Positions 1-7,481 of a stretch of 14,973 bases of DNA are shown here, piece after piece. A model generated the notes under the pieces. That model did not search any database and was not told the DNA's origin. It saw only the letters and a program-made list of their open reading frames with translations. The DNA comes from Desulfurellales bacterium. GTDB lineage: Bacteria > Campylobacterota_A > Desulfurellia > Desulfurellales > Hippeaceae. The DNA is taken from contig JALTDI010000315.1 in the NCBI GenBank assembly GCA_027074255.1, positions 1 through 14,973 of the forward strand, read 5' to 3'. How positions within the stretch are numbered: the stretch's first letter is position 1; every line of letters begins with the position of its first letter. The position numbers were made by a program, and so were the translations under genes.

Positions 1-47
1 TACTCTATGTGTCTTACCACGTAGATTTTTGAAATATAGTCAAGTAT

Positions 48-74
48 AAAAAAAAGGAGTATCAAAGATACTCC
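48..74 (-). terminator. Rho-independent terminator after rplQ
   Basis: On the minus strand, 29 bases after the rplQ stop, an 8-base arm GGAGTATC (74-67) is followed by a 3-base loop TTT and the perfectly complementary arm GATACTCC (63-56), then eight consecutive T residues (55-48). A perfect stem followed directly by a T tract is the standard intrinsic terminator layout. It sits where the alpha operon is expected to end and is the only clear terminator hairpin seen in the window. The loop is small and the stem is only half G/C, so some read-through is possible. Confidence 0.93.
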
Positions 75-103
75 CGTAACGGAACCCTTATCTTTTTTTA
101 GCA

Positions 104-460
104 TTACTCCACAAACTCTACGATTGATACGGGCGCCGCATCCCCTTTTCTAAATCCTAATTTTATTATTCTAGCATATCCGCCGTTTCGCTCTGCAAAC
201 TTAGGCGCCACATTGTCAAACAATTTTCTAACGGCATATTTATTATTGGCAAGCTTAGCTAACGCTCTCCTTCTCGATGAGAGGTTGTCGTTTTTTGCCA
301 TAGTAATCAGCTTGCTAACAAATTTCACAAGCTCTTTTGCTCTTGTATCTGTCGTTGTTATTCTCTCATGTTCAATCAAAGAAACAGCGAGATTCCTAAG
401 CAGATGTTTTCTTCTTTCCGAATCAATTCCGAGAGTTCTATATTTTTTCCTATGTCTCAT
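104..460 (-). CDS. rplQ: 50S ribosomal protein L17
   Basis: L17 is a large-subunit protein lying near the peptide exit tunnel in the 50S particle. The 118-residue product begins MRHRKKYRTLG and ends with the family pattern GGYARIIKLGFRKGDAAP. Its length is close to the E. coli protein (127), with a slightly shorter C-terminus. The ATG at 460 overlaps the last 11 bases of rpoA, an arrangement that favours translational coupling. It is the last gene of the operon and is followed by the terminator at 48-74. The rpoA-rplQ order is typical of bacterial alpha operons. Confidence 0.98.
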   Translation of the reverse strand: MRHRKKYRTLGIDSERRKHLLRNLAVSLIEHERITTTDTRAKELVKFVSKLITMAKNDNLSSRRRALAKLANNKYAVRKLFDNVAPKFAERNGGYARIIKLGFRKGDAAPVSIVEFVE

Positions 461-1475
461 TCTTTTCTCCTTCTTTCTCCTTGATGGTTTCTTTAATCTT
501 TTTTATTTGCCCCTCAGATAATTTAGTTCCCAAATTCAATCCGAGTTGTTTTAAAGAATCCTTTATTTCTCTCAAGGATTGTTTACCGAAATTTTTCGTA
601 TTTAAAAGCTCAGAGTCTGTTTTTACCACAAGCTCCCATATATATCTTATATTATGAGCAAGCAGGCAGTTGGATGCCCTGACATTAAGTTCAAGCTCGT
701 CAACCGTTTTAAGCAGATTTTCATTAAGCTCTTCCTCTTTTTCGATGTCGTCCATATCCGGTTCATCTCCGATCTCTTTAAAATCCTGCAAAAACACGGA
801 AATATAATTGTTTAAAATGCGACTGGCGGTATGCAGAGCTTCTATGGGCAGTATGCTGCCGTCGGTTTCTATTTCAATCATCAATTTCTCAAAATCGTAA
901 TAATCTTTCATCGTGCTTTTCTGGGACTTATAAGCCACTCTTTTAATAGGTGAAAATAGGGCATCAATAGGAATATGACCTATTTCTTTATTAATAATTT
1001 CCGCATCGGCCTGTTTATATCCTATGCCCTTTTCAATGTATATTTTGGCATTAATAAAAGATGATTCCATAAGCTCGGCTACATATGCATCTTTATTGAC
1101 TACCTCCACATTGTTAGGCAATTCTATATCTTTTGCATACAATTTTCCGGGTGCGGATTTTTTAATATAAGCCTCTCCTGATTCGAAGTTGTCATCCAAT
1201 GCTTTAAACCTTATCTGTTTAAGATTCAAAACTATATTCATTACATCTTCTTTGATGCCGTCAATGGTGCTGAATTCATGATCAACACCCTCAATCTCAA
1301 CACCCGTCACGGCAATGCCGGGTATGGATGAAAGCAGCACTCTTCTTAGGGCATTACCCAATGTCACTGCATAACCCTCATTCAAAGGCTCTAATGAAAA
1401 ACGCCCGTAAAAGCCGTTTTGTTCATCTATCTTTACCTCATCAGGCAGCTTCAAATAATTAAAAACATTATTCAT
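450..1475 (-). CDS. rpoA: DNA-directed RNA polymerase subunit alpha
   Basis: The alpha subunit dimerises to start RNA polymerase assembly and contacts promoter UP elements and activators through its C-terminal domain. The 341-residue product has the N-terminal assembly motif at residues 34-53 (GYAVTLGNALRRVLLSSIPG). An acidic linker covers about residues 236-256. A helix-hairpin-helix C-terminal domain covers about residues 257-318, with R266 and N269 at the positions of the E. coli DNA-contacting R265 and N268, and the GKQSLREIK turn at 298-306. The tail after about residue 320 is Lys/Glu-rich. An AGGGGA Shine-Dalgarno lies before the ATG. The 3' end overlaps rplQ by 11 bases. Confidence 0.99.
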   Translation of the reverse strand: MNNVFNYLKLPDEVKIDEQNGFYGRFSLEPLNEGYAVTLGNALRRVLLSSIPGIAVTGVEIEGVDHEFSTIDGIKEDVMNIVLNLKQIRFKALDDNFESGEAYIKKSAPGKLYAKDIELPNNVEVVNKDAYVAELMESSFINAKIYIEKGIGYKQADAEIINKEIGHIPIDALFSPIKRVAYKSQKSTMKDYYDFEKLMIEIETDGSILPIEALHTASRILNNYISVFLQDFKEIGDEPDMDDIEKEEELNENLLKTVDELELNVRASNCLLAHNIRYIWELVVKTDSELLNTKNFGKQSLREIKDSLKQLGLNLGTKLSEGQIKKIKETIKEKEGEKNET

Positions 1476-1494
1476 ACTTCAGCTTCCCCTTTTA

Positions 1495-2121
1495 TTATTT
1501 AGAATACAACTCAACGATAGCATTCTCGTTAAACGGAGGCTGAATATCCTCTTTGGTAGGAATATCAACAAGGGTTGCGCTTAATTTATCTATGTCGGTT
1601 GATATCCATGAAGCCACTCCTCTTCTTGAGTTATCTTCAAATTTAGATTTTATCTCCTCTTTGGCTTTTATTTTTTCAGACAAGCTGATTGTATCACCTT
1701 TTCTAAGTAGGTAAGACGGTATATTCACCTTCCTGCCGTTTACGGTAATATGTCCGTGAGAAACCAATCTTCTTGCTTCTTTTCTGGAAGATGCTATGCC
1801 GGCTCTAAATACAATATTATCAAGCCTGCTTTCAAGGAGCTGAACAAGATTTATGCCCGTTTCTCCCTTTTTCTTCTTAGCTTCAAAAAAGTATTTTCTA
1901 AACTGTCTCTCCAATATACCGTACACAGCCTTTGCTTTCTGTTTTTCTTTCAAATGCTCTCCATAGCTCGTTATTTTTTTTCTGCTTGCCTTGTTCTTAC
2001 CCGGAGCATACGGCCTTTTTTCAAAGGCACATTTGGCGGTGAAACATCTCTCCCCTTTTAAAAACAGTTTTGTACCCAAAGCTCTGCATCTTTTGCAAAC
2101 CGCATCATTATATACTGCCAT
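1495..2121 (-). CDS. rpsD: 30S ribosomal protein S4, zinc-binding form
   Basis: S4 is a primary 16S rRNA binder that nucleates 30S body assembly; in some bacteria it also represses its own operon. The product has 208 residues. Four cysteines near the N-terminus (C9, C12, C26, C31) match the zinc-binding (C+) version of the protein. The S4 RNA-binding domain follows at about residues 97-160, with the motif ASRKEARRLVSHGHITVNG. The GERCFTAKCAFEKRPYAPG segment is typical of the family. The start is ATG with a GGAGAGGG Shine-Dalgarno. It sits 15 bases after rpsK and 19 before rpoA, the usual alpha-operon position. Confidence 0.98.
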   Translation of the reverse strand: MAVYNDAVCKRCRALGTKLFLKGERCFTAKCAFEKRPYAPGKNKASRKKITSYGEHLKEKQKAKAVYGILERQFRKYFFEAKKKKGETGINLVQLLESRLDNIVFRAGIASSRKEARRLVSHGHITVNGRKVNIPSYLLRKGDTISLSEKIKAKEEIKSKFEDNSRRGVASWISTDIDKLSATLVDIPTKEDIQPPFNENAIVELYSK

Positions 2122-2136
2122 CTATTCCCTCTCCTG

Positions 2137-2529
2137 TTAAACTCTTCTTCTTTTTGGAGGCCTGCATCCGTTATGCGGAATAGGCGTTACATCTTTAATG
2201 GACTTAACCCTTATACCGGCAGACTGAATAGCCCTAATGGCTGTTTCTCTTCCTGCTCCCGGTCCTTTTACCCTTACATCGACCTCTTTCATGCCAAAGT
2301 TTAAAGCTTTTTTGGCTGCATTTTCAGATGCGACCTGAGCTGCAAAAGGTGTACCTTTCCTGGTTCCTTTAAATCCGCTCTCACCCGATGTTGCCCAGCA
2401 TAAAACATTGCCGTCATTATCCGTAAAGGTTACGATTGTATTATTGAATGTAGATTGAATGTGCGCCATGCCGCTTGCAACATTCTTTTTTACCCTTTTT
2501 TTCTTTTTTCTAACCACTTTTTTAGCCAT
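2137..2529 (-). CDS. rpsK: 30S ribosomal protein S11
   Basis: S11 lies on the 30S platform, next to the E-site codon region. The 130-residue product has a very basic N-terminus (KKVVRKKKKRVKKN), then the family motifs IQSTFNNTIVTFTD, GFKGTRKGTPFAAQ and KGPGAGRETAIRA, and the invariant ending HNGCRPPKRRRV. Its length matches E. coli S11 (129). The start is ATG with an AGGAG Shine-Dalgarno ten bases upstream. It lies between rpsM (25-base gap) and rpsD (15-base gap), as in most bacterial alpha operons. Confidence 0.99.
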   Translation of the reverse strand: MAKKVVRKKKKRVKKNVASGMAHIQSTFNNTIVTFTDNDGNVLCWATSGESGFKGTRKGTPFAAQVASENAAKKALNFGMKEVDVRVKGPGAGRETAIRAIQSAGIRVKSIKDVTPIPHNGCRPPKRRRV

Positions 2530-2554
2530 ATATACTGCTCTCCTTCATTATTCT

Positions 2555-2914
2555 TTATTTACCTCCAACAGTTTTTTTCCTGCCCTTCCTCGTTCTTGCG
2601 TTTGTCCTTGTCCTTTGTCCTCTCACAGGCAGTCCCCTTCTATGCCGCAAGCCGCGGTAATTTCCCAAATCCATAAGAGTTTTAATATTTATTGCTACCT
2701 CTTTTCTTAAATCACCCTCAACCTTGTAGTCGGATATAACATTTCTCAGTTTTTGTATCTCTTCCGGCGTTAGCTCGTTTGTTCTCTTATCCGGGTCTAC
2801 CTTAGCTTTTTGTATAATTTCCTGTGCTCTTTTATGACCTATACCATAAATATAAGTCAATGCTATAATCGTCTTTTTATTTCTCGGTAACTCAACTCCT
2901 GAAATACGTGCCAC
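2555..2914 (-). CDS. rpsM: 30S ribosomal protein S13, GTG start
   Basis: S13 sits in the 30S head and bridges to the 50S subunit, contacting P-site tRNA through its basic tail. The 119-residue product shows the helix-two-turn-helix motif GIGHKRAQEII (about residues 24-34) and the C-terminal signature RGLRHRRGLPVRGQRTRTN. The start codon is GTG (2914-2912), preceded by GGAGG with five bases between. The next residues, ARISGVELPRNK, are the normal S13 N-terminus, so this start is well supported. It follows rpmJ by 11 bases. Confidence 0.98.
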   Translation of the reverse strand: MARISGVELPRNKKTIIALTYIYGIGHKRAQEIIQKAKVDPDKRTNELTPEEIQKLRNVISDYKVEGDLRKEVAINIKTLMDLGNYRGLRHRRGLPVRGQRTRTNARTRKGRKKTVGGK

Positions 2915-2925
2915 TTAAACCTCCA

Positions 2926-3039
2926 CTAACCCTGTCTTTGTTTATGTTTGGGATTTTCACATACTACTCTGACAACGCCCTTTCGCTTTATTATTTTACA
3001 CTTGGGGCATATCTTTTTTACAGACGGTCTAACCTTCAT
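2926..3039 (-). CDS. rpmJ: 50S ribosomal protein L36, zinc-binding form
   Basis: L36 is the smallest 50S protein and helps fold 23S rRNA near the base of the L7/L12 stalk. The product is 37 residues: MKVRPSVKKICPKCKIIKRK, then GVVRVVCENPKHKQRQG. The zinc ribbon ligands are C11, C14, C27 and H32, the standard C+ arrangement, so this is not the zinc-free paralogue used under zinc starvation. The ATG has a GGAGG-type Shine-Dalgarno upstream. It lies 13 bases after infA and 11 before rpsM, the expected neighbours. Confidence 0.98.
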   Translation of the reverse strand: MKVRPSVKKICPKCKIIKRKGVVRVVCENPKHKQRQG

Positions 3040-3052
3040 TTAAAACCTCCGA

Positions 3053-3271
3053 TTACTTGTATCTATAAACTATTCTGCCTTTTTCTATGCTGTATGGTGA
3101 CAGCTCAAGTTTAACTCTGTCACCGGGCAGAATCTTAATGAAATGCATTCTCATCTTGCCGGCTACATGAGCTAACACTACGTGATCATTGTCCAGTTTT
3201 ACCCTGAACATAGCATTAGGCAGTGACTCTATAACCTCTCCATCTACGGTAATACTCTTTTCTTTCGCCAT
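3053..3271 (-). CDS. infA: Translation initiation factor IF-1
   Basis: IF-1 binds the 30S A site during initiation and helps IF-2 and IF-3 select the initiator tRNA. The 72-residue product is the exact usual family length and is a single OB fold. Recognisable segments are GEVIESLPNAMFRVKLDN, the motif GKMRMHFIKILPGDRV, and an ending that aligns with the normal ...GRIVYRYK. The gene starts four bases after the map stop. Its best Shine-Dalgarno (GAGG, inside the map 3' end) is about 12 bases away, longer than usual, so translation may depend on coupling to map. Confidence 0.98.
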   Translation of the reverse strand: MAKEKSITVDGEVIESLPNAMFRVKLDNDHVVLAHVAGKMRMHFIKILPGDRVKLELSPYSIEKGRIVYRYK

Positions 3272-3275
3272 AAAA

Positions 3276-4034
3276 CTAATTTACCTCGCTTAGGATTACA
3301 GGACCGCTTTCGGTTATGGCAATAGTATGCTCAAAATGAGCAGACGGCTTTTTGTCCAGCGTAATAACAGTCCATCCATCTTTTAATGTTTTTGTCCTCC
3401 AAGTCCCGGCATTAATCATAGGTTCGATTGCTATGGTCATACCGACTTTAAGCATAGGCCCTCTGTCGGTTGCACTCGGTACGTAATTCGGCACTTGGGG
3501 ATCTTCATGTAAATTTCTCCCTATACCGTGCCCGACGTAGTCTCTAACAACCCCATAACCGAACCCCTCCGCATATTCCTGAACAGCCTGAGAAATATCA
3601 TATAGATAATTACCCGGGTGAGCCTGTGATATTCCTCTGTAAAGAGACTCTTTTGTTACCTCCATGAGTTTTTTCTTCTCACCATCTATATGTCCAACAG
3701 CCACAGTAATTGCCGAATCACCGTAAAAACCGTCATATATAAGACCAAAATCCAAACTTATAATGTCTCCTTCTTTCAGTCTTCTCTTCCTTGACGGTAT
3801 TCCATGTACAACCTCCTCGTTAACGGAAGTACACAGAGCCTTAGGAAAACCGCCGTATCCTTTAAAAGCACATTTTGCATTTCTTTTTTTCGCTTCATTT
3901 TCGGCTACTTCATTAAGATGCTCGGTGGTTATACCAACTTTTACGTTATTTTTCAATATATGAAGGATTTCACCGACCATGCGATTTACTCTCCTCATCT
4001 TTTCAATCTCTTCTTCGGTTTTCAAAATAATCAT
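3276..4034 (-). CDS. map: Methionine aminopeptidase, type I
   Basis: This cytosolic metalloprotease removes the initiator methionine from new proteins with a small second residue. The product has 252 residues. All five metal ligands of the pita-bread fold are visible: D95 (SLDFG), D106 (YGDSA), H169 (GHGIG), E204 (IEPM) and E235 (HFEHT). The substrate-site histidine H77 lies in VVHGIP. There is no N-terminal zinc-finger extension, so it is a class Ia enzyme. The ATG overlaps the adk stop as ATGA, and infA follows after four bases. Its place between adk and infA is a common bacterial arrangement. Confidence 0.98.
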   Translation of the reverse strand: MIILKTEEEIEKMRRVNRMVGEILHILKNNVKVGITTEHLNEVAENEAKKRNAKCAFKGYGGFPKALCTSVNEEVVHGIPSRKRRLKEGDIISLDFGLIYDGFYGDSAITVAVGHIDGEKKKLMEVTKESLYRGISQAHPGNYLYDISQAVQEYAEGFGYGVVRDYVGHGIGRNLHEDPQVPNYVPSATDRGPMLKVGMTIAIEPMINAGTWRTKTLKDGWTVITLDKKPSAHFEHTIAITESGPVILSEVN

Positions 4035-4672
4035 TGCAAAACTGCTTTAATGTTCTCAAAAATCTTTTCAATATTTCCAAGACCATTGATTTTTGCCAGT
4101 TTATTGGCCTTTTTATAATAATAAATCAAAGGCATAGTAGACTCTTCATAAACCTTTAATCTGTTCTCAACCACCTCTTTGGTGTCATCGTCCCTTTGAA
4201 TCAGTTCTCCGCCGCATTTATCGCATACGCCTTCTGTTTTTGGCGGATTGTTCTTTATATGATAAACAGCGCCGCATTTAGAGCAGACTCTTCTTCCTGT
4301 CAGCCTTTCTACGATTTCGTTTTTTGGAACATCTATGAGAATAACTTTATCAAGCGTCAAAGAATTTTTTTCAAGCATTTTATCCAAAGCCTCGGCCTGA
4401 TCGGTTGTTCTGGGAAATCCATCAAGTATAAAACCGTTTCTACAGTCATCTGCCTTGATTCGTTTTTCCATCATTCCTACAATCACATCATCCGGAACTA
4501 ATGCTCCGCTGTCCATATATTTTTTTGCCTGTTTTCCAAGTTCACTGCCCTCTTTAACTTCCTTTCTCAAGATGTCTCCCGTAGAAATCTGAGGTATGCC
4601 AAATTCCCTGCTTATGAATTCAGCCTGCGTTCCTTTTCCAACTCCCGGTGCACCGAGAAGAACTAAAATCAT
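4031..4672 (-). CDS. adk: Adenylate kinase with zinc-binding lid
   Basis: Adenylate kinase interconverts ATP + AMP and 2 ADP in the cytosol. From the chosen start the product has 213 residues: a P-loop at 7-15 (GAPGVGKGT), the AMP-binding STGD at 30-33, DGFPRT at 84-89, and a long LID domain with four cysteines (C130, C133, C150, C153) that form a structural zinc site. In-frame GTG (4681) and ATG (4678) codons lie upstream, but they overlap or crowd the AGGAG Shine-Dalgarno (4685-4681). The ATG at 4672 is eight bases from it and gives the normal N-terminus MILVLLGAPG. The ribosome-binding site abuts the secY stop, and the 3' end overlaps map by four bases. Confidence 0.97.
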   Translation of the reverse strand: MILVLLGAPGVGKGTQAEFISREFGIPQISTGDILRKEVKEGSELGKQAKKYMDSGALVPDDVIVGMMEKRIKADDCRNGFILDGFPRTTDQAEALDKMLEKNSLTLDKVILIDVPKNEIVERLTGRRVCSKCGAVYHIKNNPPKTEGVCDKCGGELIQRDDDTKEVVENRLKVYEESTMPLIYYYKKANKLAKINGLGNIEKIFENIKAVLQ

Positions 4673-4680
4673 ATTCATCA

Positions 4681-4687
4681 CTCCTCT
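4681..4687 (-). promoter_or_regulatory. Ribosome-binding site deciding the adk start
   Basis: AGAGGAG on the minus strand overlaps the secY stop codon. It lies eight bases before the ATG at 4672 but only two before the ATG at 4678, and it overlaps the GTG at 4681. It therefore favours the shorter adk product. Confidence 0.8.
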
Positions 4688-5984
4688 ATCTTGTTCTTCT
4701 GTTTTTCAAAAAGCCCTCATAATTTCTCATATATAAATGAGCCTGTATCTGCATAATAGTGTCCAGAGCAACCTGAACCACAATAAGCAAAGCAGTTCCG
4801 CCGAAATAAAACGGCACATTGAACCTTCTAATGAGTATCCACGGCAATACACACACAAATGACAGATATATAGCGCCGCCGAATGTTAGTCTGCTCAGTA
4901 CCCAGTCAAGATAATCAGCCGTATATTTACCCGGTCTAATACCCGGAACAAATCCGTTGTTTTTCTTCAAATTATCTGCAATTTCCTTCGGGTTAAACAC
5001 AATTGCCGTATAAAAATAAGCAAAGAAAAACATCAAAGCTATGTACACAATGCTATAAATGAGACTCCCCGGCATTATATAATCCGATACCTGTTTTAAT
5101 ATAGGAACCTTAACGAGTTTGCTTAAAGTCGCAGGAAAAAGCAAAATGGAAGATGCAAAGATAGGCGGTATAACACCAGAAACGTTGATTTTTAGAGGAA
5201 TATAGCTTGTCTGTCCGCCATACAATCTTCTACCGACCATTCTTCTTGGGTACTGTACCGGCACTCTCCTTTGAGAAAGTTCGACAAACACAACGAAGGC
5301 TACCACTAAAACAGCTACAACGAAGATTATCAGCATGGAAAAAACACTCATCTCACCTGCGCTTATCAGCCTGAACAGGTTTCCCAAAGCCGCAGGCAAA
5401 CGTGCAACAATACCGGCAAAAATTATGAGAGATATTCCGTTTCCTATACCCTTTTCCGTTATCTGCTCACCGAGAAACATTAAAAACACACTCCCGGCGG
5501 TCATTGATACGGCTGTAAAGAGCACAAACGGCAATCCGTGCCAAATCACAACACTAACTCCGCCAGGTCCCTGCATCGACTGCAGTCCTATTGCTATACC
5601 TATGCCCTGGAGAAATGATATTAAGACGGTTCCGTATCTTGTATATTCGGTAATTTTTCTTCTTCCGGCTTCTCCCTCTTTCTTTAACCTTGACAATTCC
5701 GGACTTACCGCAGTGAAGAGTTCCATTATAATGGCTGCCGATATATACGGCATGATACCGAGAGATATGATACTAAAGTTCTTTATAGCGCCGCCGGAAA
5801 ACAAGTTAAATAAACCCAGAGCCGTTCCTTTTGCCTGCTCAAAGATGCTTGCCAAAACATGGGCATTAACACCCGGTGTCGGAACATGGGCGGCTATCCT
5901 GAATATAATAAACATTATAAGCGTGAACAGCAGACGTTTGTTCAGCTCAGGAACATTAAAGATATTTCCATAATCCTCTTTCAC
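4686..5984 (-). CDS. secY: Preprotein translocase subunit SecY, GTG start
   Basis: SecY is the membrane channel of the Sec translocon, which exports unfolded proteins and inserts membrane proteins. The 432-residue product has ten hydrophobic segments, at roughly residues 17-36, 70-95, 118-138, 150-172, 181-203, 213-236, 265-290, 309-330, 366-387 and 393-413. Family signatures include HVPTPGVN, the plug-region GLFNLFSGGA, EKGIGNGISLIIFAGI, the cytoplasmic loop GIRPGK (348-353) and the tail MRNYEGFLK. The start is GTG with AGAGGT six bases upstream, and it overlaps the rplO stop as GTGA. SecE and SecG are not in the window. Confidence 0.99.
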   Translation of the reverse strand: MKEDYGNIFNVPELNKRLLFTLIMFIIFRIAAHVPTPGVNAHVLASIFEQAKGTALGLFNLFSGGAIKNFSIISLGIMPYISAAIIMELFTAVSPELSRLKKEGEAGRRKITEYTRYGTVLISFLQGIGIAIGLQSMQGPGGVSVVIWHGLPFVLFTAVSMTAGSVFLMFLGEQITEKGIGNGISLIIFAGIVARLPAALGNLFRLISAGEMSVFSMLIIFVVAVLVVAFVVFVELSQRRVPVQYPRRMVGRRLYGGQTSYIPLKINVSGVIPPIFASSILLFPATLSKLVKVPILKQVSDYIMPGSLIYSIVYIALMFFFAYFYTAIVFNPKEIADNLKKNNGFVPGIRPGKYTADYLDWVLSRLTFGGAIYLSFVCVLPWILIRRFNVPFYFGGTALLIVVQVALDTIMQIQAHLYMRNYEGFLKNRRTR

Positions 5985-6415
5985 TGTAATACCTCTATGC
6001 CTCCGCCGGCTTTTTCTATCTTTTCTTTTGCGCTTTTTGAGAAAGCGTGAGCAGCAACTGTAATTTTTTTGTTTAATTCACCGTTTCCCAAAATCTTAAC
6101 CGGTTTCCCTCTTTTCACCAAATTTTTCTCATTCATATACAGAATATCAACTATATCTCCGTCTTCGCATATATCATTAAGTCTTCCTACGTTCACAATC
6201 TCATATTCAACCCTAAAGATATTTTTAAAGCCTCTTTTAGGCAGTCTCCTGACAAGAGGCATCTGTCCGCCCTCGAAATATTGAGGTTTTGCACCTCCGG
6301 ATCGGGATTTTTCTCCCTTATTACCTCTTCCTGCTGTTGTTCCCCACCCGCTTGCATCTCCTCTGCCGATTCTTTTTCTTTTTTTCACTATTTTAGGCAA
6401 TTCATACAGTTCCAT
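5981..6415 (-). CDS. rplO: 50S ribosomal protein L15
   Basis: L15 is a late-assembling 50S protein that threads into 23S rRNA. The preferred product is 144 residues, starting MELYELPKIVKKRKRIGRGD. It carries the glycine-rich N-terminal extension (WGTTAGRGNKG, then GGQMPLVRRLPKRGF) and the C-terminal globular domain with KILGNGELNKKITVAAHAFS. A longer frame begins at a GTG (6424), but that codon overlaps the AGAGG Shine-Dalgarno. The ATG at 6415 is eight bases from it and gives the usual L15 N-terminus. It overlaps secY by four bases and follows rpmD by 15. Confidence 0.97.
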   Translation of the reverse strand: MELYELPKIVKKRKRIGRGDASGWGTTAGRGNKGEKSRSGGAKPQYFEGGQMPLVRRLPKRGFKNIFRVEYEIVNVGRLNDICEDGDIVDILYMNEKNLVKRGKPVKILGNGELNKKITVAAHAFSKSAKEKIEKAGGGIEVLQ

Positions 6416-6430
6416 TTTAAACACCTCTTA

Positions 6431-6610
6431 TCATAGTTCTTCAACTTTAACCATAAATTCAAGTTTTTTTATCATACCCCTGATATAAGGAGTATCCTTC
6501 CTTATCACGTACTTATTAGGTCTTTTCAGCCCTAGGGCAATAGCCGTCTTTCTAATGGTCGGCTTTTGAGCTATAAGCCCCCTCACCATCGTTATCTTCA
6601 AATCACCCAT
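6431..6610 (-). CDS. rpmD: 50S ribosomal protein L30
   Basis: L30 is a small 50S protein present in most but not all bacteria. The product has 59 residues: MGDLKITMVRGLIAQKPTIR, then KTAIALGLKRPNKYVIRKD, ending in GMIKKLEFMVKVEEL. The pattern of a short first strand followed by KTAIALGLKR matches the family's K-T-x-x-x-L-G-L core, and the length is typical (about 59). It starts at ATG (6610) with GGAG just after the rpsE stop and lies between rpsE and rplO, the invariant position in spc operons. Confidence 0.96.
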   Translation of the reverse strand: MGDLKITMVRGLIAQKPTIRKTAIALGLKRPNKYVIRKDTPYIRGMIKKLEFMVKVEEL

Positions 6611-6621
6611 TGATATTCTCC

Positions 6622-7098
6622 TTATTTTAGACCTCTGATTTTAAGAACCTCATCTTTGTTTCTTAAAGATTTCAAAACCTTAATAATAGCATGGGAAAGG
6701 TTATGGATATTGTTTGAGCCTATGGATTTCACAACTATATTCGTAATACCGCACACCTCAAGAATAGATCTTGCCGTATTGCCCGCTATTATGCCGCTGC
6801 CGGGTTTTGCCGGTTTCATAAGCACTATGCTTGCCCCTTCTTTCATTTTAACGGGGTGCGGAATGGAACCGTCTTCCGTCATGGGAACACTAACAAGGTT
6901 CTTTTTAGCTTTTTCAATAGCCTTTTTAATGGCTTCGGGGACCTCTTTGGATTTGCCCAGACCTACGCCAACTCGGCCTTTTTTATCTCCCACAGCCACA
7001 AGCGCACTAAACCTGAACCTTCTTCCTCCCTTAACAACTTTAGCTACTCTGCTTATATTAATAACTTGTTCTTCAAATTCCTTTTCAACGCCTATCAT
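6622..7098 (-). CDS. rpsE: 30S ribosomal protein S5
   Basis: S5 lies near the mRNA entry channel and supports decoding accuracy. The preferred product has 158 residues. The N-terminal double-stranded-RNA-binding fold carries VAKVVKGGRRFRFSALVAVGD (about 18-38) and GRVGVGLGKSKEVPEAIKKA (41-60). The C-terminal domain carries KPGSGIIAGNTARSILEVCG (98-117). A GTG at 7104 would add two residues, but it overlaps the AGGAG Shine-Dalgarno; the ATG at 7098 is five bases from it and is preferred. The Shine-Dalgarno itself overlaps the rplR stop codon (TAGGAG). Confidence 0.97.
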   Translation of the reverse strand: MIGVEKEFEEQVINISRVAKVVKGGRRFRFSALVAVGDKKGRVGVGLGKSKEVPEAIKKAIEKAKKNLVSVPMTEDGSIPHPVKMKEGASIVLMKPAKPGSGIIAGNTARSILEVCGITNIVVKSIGSNNIHNLSHAIIKVLKSLRNKDEVLKIRGLK

Positions 7099-7106
7099 AA
7101 TCACTC

Positions 7107-7472
7107 CTAAAATTTAAGTCCTGATTCTCTCGCACTGTCAGCCAGCGCCTTTACTTTACCGTGATAGATATAACCGTTTCTATCAAACACAACATCTGTA
7201 ATTCCCAAATCCTTAGCCTTCTTTGCTATAACTTCACCTATTAGTTTTGCGCTGTTGACATTTGAGCCTTTAACTTTTTCCTTTAAATCTATATCCAAAG
7301 TAGATGCGGAAACAACAGTAGTTCCACTTTCATCATCAATCAACTGAGCATAAATGTGATTCAAACTCTTATAAATACATAATCTCGGTCTATCCTTCGT
7401 CCCTCTTATTTTATATTTTATTCTCAACTTTCTTTTTCTTCTATCTGATGTTCTATCTCTTTTTATTGACAT
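7107..7472 (-). CDS. rplR: 50S ribosomal protein L18
   Basis: L18 binds 5S rRNA together with L5 and helps anchor it in the 50S central protuberance. The 121-residue product has the basic N-terminal tail (RTSDRRKRKLRIKYKIRG), then DRPRLCIYKSLNHIYAQLID, and the C-terminal signature VVFDRNGYIYHGKVKALADS ending in ESGLKF. Length and motifs match the family. The ATG is preceded by GGGGG. It follows rplF by nine bases and shares its stop with the rpsE ribosome-binding site. Confidence 0.98.
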   Translation of the reverse strand: MSIKRDRTSDRRKRKLRIKYKIRGTKDRPRLCIYKSLNHIYAQLIDDESGTTVVSASTLDIDLKEKVKGSNVNSAKLIGEVIAKKAKDLGITDVVFDRNGYIYHGKVKALADSARESGLKF

Positions 7473-7481
7473 TTAATCCCC

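Noticed and set aside
1..47. TTGACT-like -35 element (minus strand, 43-38) just after the terminator, possibly a promoter for the next gene
   Set aside because: At 16-19 base spacing the downstream hexamers (GTGGTA, TGGTAA) match TATAAT poorly, and the gene it would serve is outside the window.
2455..2710. Two overlapping plus-strand frames opposite rpsK and rpsM
   Set aside because: They are rich in Phe, Leu and Ser from reading basic S11 and S13 codons in reverse; both real genes are certain.
5060..5085. TATAAT on the minus strand inside secY as an internal promoter
   Set aside because: No -35 match at suitable spacing, and it lies in codons conserved for protein reasons.
5335..5973. 212-codon open frame on the plus strand opposite secY
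   Set aside because: It is fully antisense to secY, has no recognisable domain, and its composition is what reverse reading of hydrophobic codons gives. secY is unmistakable.
6656..7117. 153-codon plus-strand frame opposite rpsE
   Set aside because: It is a mirror of rpsE codon usage with no family resemblance or plus-strand ribosome-binding context.
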